From Planctomycetota bacterium (GTDB lineage Bacteria; Planctomycetota; Phycisphaerae; Phycisphaerales; UBA1924), in assembly GCA_003696725.1 (NCBI GenBank), contig RFGI01000143.1, positions 1-35,548 on the forward strand: a stretch of 35,548 nt of DNA, given 5' to 3'. The notes under the pieces are model-generated. The model was not told the origin of the DNA and ran no database searches. It was given only the letters and a program-made list of their open reading frames with translations. Both the position numbers and the translations under genes were made by a program. Below are positions 8,414 through 16,438 of the stretch, one piece after another; the stretch's first letter is position 1; each line of letters opens with the position of its first letter.

Positions 8414-11400
8414 TCACTTGTGCAGGAACAGGCCCTGCCCCTGGTTCACCGTGCTCGCGTCGTCCTCGAGCGCCCCGGAGGCGCCGTTGGACGCGCTGAA
8501 CGTGCTGATGCTGACGGCGTTGTTGCCGGTGCGGTCGAAGATGATGAGGAAGTCGGAGCCGTTGTTGGTCAGGAAGGTCGCCGGGTCCTGCGTCACCGGA
8601 GAGGTGACCAGCGCCCAGCCCATGGTGGTGGTGTTGTCGGGGAAGGAGTTGGTCCCGGTCATCGCCTGGAAGACGGTGCTGGCCGAGATCGGGGCCCCGA
8701 ACTGGAACGCGCCGAACGTGCCGCCCTCGCCGTTGAAGACGCCCGCGGCGTACCCGCCGGTGTGAGCCGCGATGTTGGCCCCGGTCTTGACGCCGTTGCT
8801 GTTCATGGTGAAGACGAGGAAGTCCACGCAGCGGATGCTCAGGATGATCCCGTCGAGCCGGTCGCCGCCGTCGTCGGCGCTGGTCCACACGCCGTCGCCG
8901 TTGGAGTCCTGGAAGTAGACGAACTGGTCGAGCGGGTTGACGTTGGAGAGCGTCGTGCCGGTGATCACGCGAGCCGAGGGCACGCCCGCGGGCACGATCA
9001 CGCCGTTGGCCCGGGTCTGGAAGCCCGTGTCACGGTCGAAGGGCATGATGTTCCAGCCCTTGTAGATCTTCTGCACGGCGCAGTTGGCCAGGTTCGGGTT
9101 GAAGACGATGTTGGCGTCGGAGTTGAACGGGTCGCTCTGCCGCTGGAGCCCGTTGAAGAGGATCGGGCCCTGGCCGTCGGCCGCGTTGAGCAGGCTCGAG
9201 ACCGGGATGCGCTCCCCGGTGGGCAGCTCCACGATCAGGATCACGGGCCAGCCCGAGGCGCCCAGGCCGCCGTTGAACGAGCGGATCGGCGCCGTCATGT
9301 GCAGGAAGTACCGCCCGTCGTCGCCCGTGACCACCGCGGACGAAACGATCGGCTCGCCGCCGATGTCGAACCCGCTGCTGAACAGATCGAACGCGGTTCC
9401 ATCATTGGAGCGCAGCACGTCCCAGCAGATGACCACCGATCCCCCGGTGATCGACGCCGTCGCACCGGCGCTCGACGACGACCCCGTCGTCGTCCCACGG
9501 CCGGTGAGCGTCACCCGCGACAGCGACGTCGCGTTCACCGTGATGTCGATGATCATGTCGACGAAGCCCTCTTCGTCCTTGAAGTTGCGGAAGTACATCT
9601 CCTCGTTGTCCACGAGCAGATAGAGGTCCGACTCGATGCCGAGCAGGACGTTGGTGATGGCCTCGAGCGACTGCGAGTCGTTGACGACCGCGTCCACGCC
9701 GCCCATCGTCACGCGGGCGTCGGCCGCCCGGGGCACGGCGATGGCGCCGAAGATCTTCGTCCCCGCCGGGGCGACGGACGAGCCATCAACGCCGGTGACG
9801 GTCCCGGCGATGTCCAGGACGGCCGGGAACTCGCCGTCGACGTTTGGCGTCGGGACGGCCCGGGCCGTGAACGAATCGTTCATCGCGGCGACGGCGCCCA
9901 TCGACCCGCCGGCGGCGGCGATCAGCGACGCGGCGCTGGCGCCGTTGTACGTCACCGTCACGGTGTCGCTGGCGGAGACCAGGTTCCCCGGGAAGGTGAG
10001 CGTGATGACGTTGCCGTTGAGCGTCACGGTCGTGGGGTTGCCCACGCCCGAGCCGATCGTCCAGTCCGCCGCGACGCCCTGGGTGCCGGCCTTGATGTCG
10101 GTGGAGAAGGTCATGGAGATGGACGTGGCGAAGCCGTTGGCGTCGATCCCGCCCAGGAACGCGGAGTGGATGGTGTTGCCGTTGATGTCCTGCTGGAGGA
10201 GGACGTAGGGCGAGGTCACATCGGAGACCGACAGCGCCGGGGCGCCGGCGCCCGACGTGCCGGGGTAGGCGTTGGTCCCGTCGGTGACGCCGTTGGTCGT
10301 GTCGACCGTGAACGTGTCGCCCGGCTCGAACCCGCCGCCGGAGGAGTCCTGCAGCTGGAGGATGTTCCCGCCGGCGCCGCTGACGCCCAGCGAGTCGCCC
10401 GCCGCGAACCGCTCGGTGCTGGTCAGGCCGAAGCGGAACTTCGTCTCGTCGATGCCGCCGGCGTTGATGCCCTCATTGAAGATGAGGATGGCGGTGTTGT
10501 TGTTGGGGCTGTCGCCCGCGACGCCGTCCTGCTCGGAAGGCTTCTGCATGCCCGCCGAGAGGTTGTCGCCGGTGGAGAAGTCCACCCGGGCCAGCACCGG
10601 GCCGGCGCCGTCGGTGACGTTCGCCGCGGCGAGGTCCGCCGCCAGGGCGTTGCCCGCGGAGTCCTTGACGCCGCTGGTCGCCGCGGTGACCGCGACGGAC
10701 GCGAACCCGGCGTCGAAGTTGCTGGGCACAACTGTCGTGGCGGGGTCGTCGTCCCAGTCAAACATCGAGCTGTCGAAACGGACAATCAGGCAGTTGTTCT
10801 GCTGGAGCCGGTTGGCGCCGCTGGCGTCCTGGTTGTCCAGCCCGAATCCGGTGATGGTGCTCTGGAACTCGTCCGTCGCATCACCGGCGGCGGTGATCGC
10901 GACCACGTTCATCGCGTCGCCCGGATCGTCGATGCCGGCGGCGAGGTTGGTCAGGAACGTGCTGAACGGGTGGATGTTCGACGACACACGCGCCAGCGTG
11001 AACCCGGCCGAGGAGAGCATCGAGGAATCCAGCGGCTCGGAGAAGTACTGCCCGAAGGCGTCGATGTCGCCGTCGCCGTCCTCGTCGAGGGTGAACGGGG
11101 CGCCCACCGCGACCGGCGCGATCATGTCAAGGATCGTGACCGACGGCGTGCCGCTGATGGCCGTGCCCAGGAAGTCCTGCGGCGGGGTCCCCACCGCGGT
11201 GTCCAGCGAGAGCGTGTACACCGGCGGGTTGGCGCCGCCCGTGTTGTCGCCCCGGCCGTCGGCGGCGACGGAGTCCGTCCCGCCCGACGTCACGGTCAGC
11301 GTCACCACGTTCGGCTTGGACGGGTCGAACGCGCCGACCGCGGTGACGGACAGGTCCGTCATGCCGGTGCTCGGAACGATCGAGTTCCCGCCGTTCTGCC

Positions 11401-12451
11401 AGAACGTCAGGTCGCCGATGGCGGCCGAGTTCAGGTTGGCGCTGAAGGTCACCTCGATGGTGCCCATGCCGCCGGCGTTGATGGTGCTCTTCCACGTCGC
11501 GCCGGTGATCGTCGGCGCGGTCACGCCGGCGATCTGCTGCGCCGTCTGGTCAGTCGCCACGTTCTCGGCGAGGTCGACCAGGTCCGGGTTGGTCGCGGGC
11601 GGGCCCGCGTTGGGCAGCGCGATCCGAGCGAAGTCGCCGATCGGGGGCGCCAGGTTCTCCTGGCCCGCGGCGATGTCGAACTGCAGGGCCCGGTTGTTGC
11701 CGATCAGCGTCGGGTTGCCGGGGAACGCGGCGCCGGTGAACGCGGCGAACATGCCGCCCGCCGTCGTGCTGGTCTCGAAGTCCGCGTTGGTCAGGTTGGC
11801 CAGCGTGCTGTTGGAGATGTCGTCGTCGAAGACGAAGATGAAACGCTCGGGCATCGTCGCCGTGTCCCGCAAGACCTGCGTGAGCACGGGCCCGGCGTCG
11901 TCGGCGTCGATGATCTCATCATTGGTCTCGTCGGCCACGTCCAGGAGCGTGTCCAAGCCGTTGCCCGAGGCGTCGTTGATGACCAGGCCGATGCCCGTGG
12001 CCACCGCGGTCCCGCCCCCGGACACCGTCACGCCGGCGTTCACCAGCGCACGGGCGGAGTTGATCGCCGTCCCCAGGGCCGGCCCCAGCGGCGCCGTGCT
12101 GAAGTCGAAGACCTCATTGGTGATGTTGCCGGTGATGCCGTCGGCGGTCACGCCCGCCTTGATGTTGTTGAAGACAGAGGTGTCCTGCACGACGCCGTTG
12201 GCGTCGCGGATGAAGACCACCAGGTCGATCGTCAGCGCGTCGCCGTTGTTGAAGCCCGCCGCTGGCGTCGACACCGTGACGACGGTGGTGTTCGGGCCCG
12301 CGACTTCGCGGTTGACGTCGACCGGGGCGGTGACGTCCACGCCGCCGGTCGTGAACTGCGTGGTCGTCGGATCGATGGTCTGCGCGGTCGCGACCGCCGG
12401 CAGCAACGCCGCCGCGGCCAGGCCCGCGAGCACTGTGGAAGTGCGCCTCAT
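8414..12451 (-). CDS. Large secreted Ig-like/SwmB-like multidomain surface protein (1345 aa)
   Basis: Start set at ATG 12451 (MRRTSTVLAGLAAAALLPAVATAQT signal peptide, preceded by GGAAAGGAAACC on the minus strand). Repeated beta-sandwich-like segments (e.g. IEVTFSANLNSAAIGDLTFWQNGG, ITLTFPGNLVSASDTVTVTYNG), plus DEDGDGDID and DSNGDGVW. The ORF-track extension to 12706 is unlikely. Confidence 0.85.
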   Translation of the reverse strand: MRRTSTVLAGLAAAALLPAVATAQTIDPTTTQFTTGGVDVTAPVDVNREVAGPNTTVVTVSTPAAGFNNGDALTIDLVVFIRDANGVVQDTSVFNNIKAGVTADGITGNITNEVFDFSTAPLGPALGTAINSARALVNAGVTVSGGGTAVATGIGLVINDASGNGLDTLLDVADETNDEIIDADDAGPVLTQVLRDTATMPERFIFVFDDDISNSTLANLTNADFETSTTAGGMFAAFTGAAFPGNPTLIGNNRALQFDIAAGQENLAPPIGDFARIALPNAGPPATNPDLVDLAENVATDQTAQQIAGVTAPTITGATWKSTINAGGMGTIEVTFSANLNSAAIGDLTFWQNGGNSIVPSTGMTDLSVTAVGAFDPSKPNVVTLTVTSGGTDSVAADGRGDNTGGANPPVYTLSLDTAVGTPPQDFLGTAISGTPSVTILDMIAPVAVGAPFTLDEDGDGDIDAFGQYFSEPLDSSMLSSAGFTLARVSSNIHPFSTFLTNLAAGIDDPGDAMNVVAITAAGDATDEFQSTITGFGLDNQDASGANRLQQNNCLIVRFDSSMFDWDDDPATTVVPSNFDAGFASVAVTAATSGVKDSAGNALAADLAAANVTDGAGPVLARVDFSTGDNLSAGMQKPSEQDGVAGDSPNNNTAILIFNEGINAGGIDETKFRFGLTSTERFAAGDSLGVSGAGGNILQLQDSSGGGFEPGDTFTVDTTNGVTDGTNAYPGTSGAGAPALSVSDVTSPYVLLQQDINGNTIHSAFLGGIDANGFATSISMTFSTDIKAGTQGVAADWTIGSGVGNPTTVTLNGNVITLTFPGNLVSASDTVTVTYNGASAASLIAAAGGSMGAVAAMNDSFTARAVPTPNVDGEFPAVLDIAGTVTGVDGSSVAPAGTKIFGAIAVPRAADARVTMGGVDAVVNDSQSLEAITNVLLGIESDLYLLVDNEEMYFRNFKDEEGFVDMIIDITVNATSLSRVTLTGRGTTTGSSSSAGATASITGGSVVICWDVLRSNDGTAFDLFSSGFDIGGEPIVSSAVVTGDDGRYFLHMTAPIRSFNGGLGASGWPVILIVELPTGERIPVSSLLNAADGQGPILFNGLQRQSDPFNSDANIVFNPNLANCAVQKIYKGWNIMPFDRDTGFQTRANGVIVPAGVPSARVITGTTLSNVNPLDQFVYFQDSNGDGVWTSADDGGDRLDGIILSIRCVDFLVFTMNSNGVKTGANIAAHTGGYAAGVFNGEGGTFGAFQFGAPISASTVFQAMTGTNSFPDNTTTMGWALVTSPVTQDPATFLTNNGSDFLIIFDRTGNNAVSISTFSASNGASGALEDDASTVNQGQGLFLHK

Positions 12452-13233
12452 GAGATGGTTTCCTTTCCTCTCGTGCACGTGTGGATTGGTCCTGTGACTG
12501 TGGTCCTGCTCGGGCGCCGCCCTCGGCCCGGCGCGGGCCGGCGGGGCGCCGATCGCCCTGATGAATTCATGACGGGCCCGCCTGCCGGACCCAAGCCGAG
12601 GTGACTGCTTCGTCGTTCGCTGCTGCCCTTTGTGTTTCTCGAGGCCCAAGCCGGCCCGCTCAGTGCGTCCCTCCCCGACGGCCTGGCGCTCGACGCTCGA
12701 ACGCACACCGACCGCCCCCGGGCTGCGGAAACGGCCGATCGCCAGTATCGGACCATCGCGAAGCTAGCGTTTGCTTTTCCTCGCTGCAACCGCCAGCCCA
12801 GCCCACGCTGGGACATGTCAGCCGTGACGCGAAGGATTCTCGGACCTCCCGGCCGAGGGGAGACGTAACCAGCGGAACGACCTCTGGTTCCATCGCCCGG
12901 CATCGTTCCGGCCGTCGGCCTCGCTCCACTCTTTTCCCGGAACAGCCGAAAAAAAGCCCACCACGCATCACATCCGAGCCCATTATGGGCCTCTTGCCCC
13001 GTGTTATCGGGCGATCAGCCCGCATTCGACATGATTATCGGGCTTTGAGTCGTCCCTCAGCGGTCGGCCTAGGCGCGCCGGCCTCTCCCGGCGGCCGCAC
13101 AACCCGTCTCGCGCCCGGCGGCCCGGCGCCGGCCGGGTCATCCGCGCCCGTCCGCCGGTCGATACCGGGCCGTCGGCCCGCCTCGGGCCCACACCCGCCG
13201 CCACGCCGATCAGCCCGGGAGGCCGCCCCCGCC

Positions 13234-14289
13234 ATGCGCATCGACGACATCCTCCAAGCCGCCCACGACGCCGACGCCTCGGACATCCACATCGTCGCGG
13301 GCCACCCGCCGGTCTTCCGCATCCACACCGTGATGACCCCGATGGACTCGCCCGCCCTCTCCGCCGAGACCACGCGGTCGATCCTCGAATCCGTCGCCCC
13401 GGCGCCGGCGCTTAAGCAATTCGATCAGCTCTTCGACGCCGACTTCTCCTACGCCGCCGAGGGCCTGGGCCGCTACCGCGTCAACGCCCACATGCAGCGC
13501 GGCTCGACCGCCCTCACCATGCGCGCCATCAAGAGCACCGTCCCCCCGCTGGCGGACCTCAACCTCCCCGACGTCATCGCACGCCTGACCTACCTCCCGC
13601 GCGGGCTCGTCCTGGTCACTGGCGACACCGGCTCGGGCAAGTCAACCACGCTCGCCGCCATGATCCAGGCCATGAACGAGCGCTACCGCAAGCACATCAT
13701 CACCCTCGAAGACCCCGTCGAGTACGCCTTCGAGTCCAACCGCTGCCTGGTCGAGCAGCGCGAGCTCGGCGCCGACATGCCCAGCTTCGCCTCCGGCCTC
13801 AAGCACGCCCTGCGTCAGGACCCCGACATCGTCCTCGTCGGTGAGATGCGCGACCTCGAGACCACCGCCCTGGCCATCACCGCCGCCGAGACCGGCCACC
13901 TCGTCCTGAGCACGCTGCACACCGTCAACGCCTCGCAGACCGTCGAGCGCATCATCGACATGTACCCCGCGGCCCAGCAGAACCAGATCCGCTCCATGCT
14001 CGCCAACACGCTCCAGGCCGTCGTCTCCCAGACCCTGTTCTCGCGCATCGACGAGCCCGGCATGGTCCCCGCCGTCGAGGTTCTCCTGTGCACCCCGGCC
14101 GTGCGCAACATCATCCGCGAGTCGCGAACCTTTGAGATCCCCAACGTCATCGAGACCAACCGCGCCATCGGCATGACCAGCCTGGACTCGGCCATCGCCG
14201 AGCTCTACTTCAACGGCCTGATCAGCCGCGAGGACGCCATCGCCCAGGCCGCATTCCCGGACAAGATCGAGCGCCAGCTCGCCGCCTGA
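13234..14289 (+). CDS. pilT: Twitching motility/retraction ATPase PilT
   Basis: MRIDDILQAAHDADASDIHIVAGHPPVFRIH..., Walker A TGDTGSGKSTTLAAM, EMRDLETTALAITAAETGHLVLSTLHTVNASQTVERIIDMYP, SQTLFSRID. Start at 13234 rather than 12601. Confidence 0.93.
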   Translation: MRIDDILQAAHDADASDIHIVAGHPPVFRIHTVMTPMDSPALSAETTRSILESVAPAPALKQFDQLFDADFSYAAEGLGRYRVNAHMQRGSTALTMRAIKSTVPPLADLNLPDVIARLTYLPRGLVLVTGDTGSGKSTTLAAMIQAMNERYRKHIITLEDPVEYAFESNRCLVEQRELGADMPSFASGLKHALRQDPDIVLVGEMRDLETTALAITAAETGHLVLSTLHTVNASQTVERIIDMYPAAQQNQIRSMLANTLQAVVSQTLFSRIDEPGMVPAVEVLLCTPAVRNIIRESRTFEIPNVIETNRAIGMTSLDSAIAELYFNGLISREDAIAQAAFPDKIERQLAA

Positions 14290-14341
14290 AGACCGGCACG
14301 CCCACCTTGCGGCGCCGTCAGTGGAAGGACACGCCCCGCGC

Positions 14342-15568
14342 ATGCCCAACTACCGCTACCAGATCAAGACCTCCGCCGGCGACGTCTCCGTCGGCGTGAT
14401 CAGCGCGCCCTCCGCCACCGCCGCGGCCAACGCCCTGCGCAGCAAGGGCGCCCGGGTCCTCGACCTCTCCGCCGTCCAGAGCGGGCCCGACACCAGGGGC
14501 CTCCTCGACAAACTCAAGACCCTCAACAGCGGCAAGCCCAGCGCCAAGCACGTCCTCGACTTCACGACGCAGCTGGCCGTCATGGTCCGCGCCGGCATCA
14601 ATCTCCGCACCGCCCTGGAGGGCATCGCGGACCAGACCACGCACGCCGCCTTCAAGCGCATCATCCTCGGCCTCAAGGCCGACGTCGAGGCCGGCAAGCA
14701 GTTCTCCGAGGCCATCGCCCGCCACCCCAAGCTCTTCGGCCCGCTCTACGTCAACATGATCCGGGCCGCGGAGGTCTCCGGCTCGTTCGGCAAGATGCTC
14801 GACCGCATCGCCCTGAACCTCGCCCAGCAGATCGAGACCCGCAAGATGGTGATCGGCGCCATGATCTACCCGGGCGTGATCGCCGCCATGGCCGTCTCCG
14901 TCACCGTCTTCCTCCTGACCTTCGTCCTGCCGAAGTTCGCCGCTGTCTTCGAGGGCAAGGAAGACGCCCTGCCCTGGGCCACGACGTTTCTGATGGGGCT
15001 CAGCGCCTTCCTCGTCGCCAACTGGCCCCTGCTCGTGGGCCTGCTGGTGGTCGCGGCCGTCGGCCTGGCGCTGTTCATCAAGACCGACCTGGGCGCCTTC
15101 TGGTTCGACCGCGCCAAGCTCCGCACGCCCATCTTCCGCGGCATGTTCCGCTCGCTCTACATCAGCCGGAGCCTCCAGACCATGGGCGAGCTCATCAACG
15201 CCGGCGTCCCCATGCTCGACACCATCGCCATCACCGGGGACATCTCCGGCAACCGCCTGTACCGCAAGATGTGGGCGACGGTGTTCGCGGCCGTGAAGGA
15301 AGGCAAGAAGATCGCGTCGCCGCTCTCGCGCACGGCGCTCTTGCCCAAGGCCGTCGTGCAGATGATCGCCGCCGGCGAGGAGTCCGGGAAGCTCGGCGAG
15401 GTGCTCGACGAGATATCGGTCTACTACGCCAAGCAGCTCAAGGACAACATCAAGGCCGTCACCTCGATGATTGAGCCGATCATGATCATTGTGATGGGCT
15501 CGATCGTGGGTTTCATCGCCATGGCCATCATCCTCCCCATCTTCAAGATGAGCCAGATCGTCTCCTAG
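14342..15568 (+). CDS. pilC: Type IV pilus platform protein PilC/GspF family
   Basis: MPNYRYQIKTSAGDVSVGVISAPSATAAANALRSKGARVLDLS...FTTQLAVMVRAGINLRTALEGIADQ...LLPKAVVQMIAAGEESGKLGEVLDEISVYYAKQL: T2SSF domain pattern. Confidence 0.93.
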   Translation: MPNYRYQIKTSAGDVSVGVISAPSATAAANALRSKGARVLDLSAVQSGPDTRGLLDKLKTLNSGKPSAKHVLDFTTQLAVMVRAGINLRTALEGIADQTTHAAFKRIILGLKADVEAGKQFSEAIARHPKLFGPLYVNMIRAAEVSGSFGKMLDRIALNLAQQIETRKMVIGAMIYPGVIAAMAVSVTVFLLTFVLPKFAAVFEGKEDALPWATTFLMGLSAFLVANWPLLVGLLVVAAVGLALFIKTDLGAFWFDRAKLRTPIFRGMFRSLYISRSLQTMGELINAGVPMLDTIAITGDISGNRLYRKMWATVFAAVKEGKKIASPLSRTALLPKAVVQMIAAGEESGKLGEVLDEISVYYAKQLKDNIKAVTSMIEPIMIIVMGSIVGFIAMAIILPIFKMSQIVS

Positions 15569-15658
15569 TCGATGTACCCCACCGGCCCGGCCGCGGGACG
15601 CCGGCGTCCGCCGCGCCCGCGCCGCCGAGGGATGGGCGTCCCGGCCCGGAGCGAGGCG

Positions 15659-16393
15659 ATGCCGACCACTCGTCGCACACCAACCCGCCGCGTCGCCCCC
15701 GCGCGCCCCGGGTTCACCCTCATCGAGACCGCCCTGGCCACCGTCATCATCGGCGTGGGCGTGCTGGCCATGATGGACGCCTTCCAGGGCTTCCTCCGCG
15801 CCAACTCCTGGTCCACGCAGTCCTCCACGGCCACCCTCCTGGCCGGCGAGATCCGCGAGATGTCGCGCACCTTCCCGCGTCACGACGCCTTCGCCGGCGG
15901 GATCTACTTCGAGAACCCCACCGCCCACACCACCTTCCGCGGCTGGGGGCCCGAGCCCGACGAGACCGACCCCTCCATGTTCGACGACATCGACGACTTC
16001 GACGGCGCGGTCTTCGGCAGCGCCGCCGACAGCGACCTGCCCGGGCCCGTCGGCGTCACCGGCGCCGGCGTCGCCATGCGCTACCCCGGGCCCATCGACG
16101 CCTTCGCCGCCGTCATCCCCGAGACCGACTGGGCCGGCGTCACCGCCACCGACGGCGCCGGCGCGGACCTGCCCCTGCAAGGCTGGTCGCAGTACGTCCG
16201 CGTCGAGAAGGTCGACCCCGCGGACTACACCGTCACCCGCGCCGACGACTACTACGAGCCCGCCGCCGGCGCGACGCCCGAGCTCGAGGTCGATCAGTTC
16301 CCCCTGCGCGTCACCGTCTGGGCGCTGTACCAGGGCCCGTTCGACACCAGCGCCCGTGTGGTCGCCCGGCACACCTGGGTCGTGCCACGCTGA
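15659..16393 (+). CDS. PilV-like prepilin with N-terminal methylation motif
   Basis: RPGFTLIETALATVIIGVGVLAMMDAFQGFLRANSWSTQSSTATLLAGEIREM. Several in-frame starts exist between 15572 and 15659. Confidence 0.75.
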   Translation: MPTTRRTPTRRVAPARPGFTLIETALATVIIGVGVLAMMDAFQGFLRANSWSTQSSTATLLAGEIREMSRTFPRHDAFAGGIYFENPTAHTTFRGWGPEPDETDPSMFDDIDDFDGAVFGSAADSDLPGPVGVTGAGVAMRYPGPIDAFAAVIPETDWAGVTATDGAGADLPLQGWSQYVRVEKVDPADYTVTRADDYYEPAAGATPELEVDQFPLRVTVWALYQGPFDTSARVVARHTWVVPR

Positions 16394-16438
16394 TCGGCGC
16401 CGCGCCCCGCGCGGATGGAGGACCGAGGAGCCGCCGCG

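Noticed and set aside
8243-12604. 1453-aa plus-strand ORF opposite the 1345-aa secreted protein
   Set aside because: Arg/Val/Asp/Gly-rich antisense translation without recognisable motifs; the minus strand has a signal peptide, an RBS-like sequence and a terminator.
12785-12880. c-di-GMP-I (GEMM) riboswitch-like pieces (GCAACC, GACGCGAAGG, GTAACC)
   Set aside because: The spacing is roughly suggestive, but key consensus elements (GCAAACC, GACGCAAAGC, GAAA tetraloop receptor pairing) are not met by eye; needs an Infernal scan before claiming.
12601-13233. N-terminal extension of the pilT ORF
   Set aside because: Upstream translation is low-complexity and unrelated to PilT; canonical PilT begins at MRIDDILQAAHDADASDIHI.
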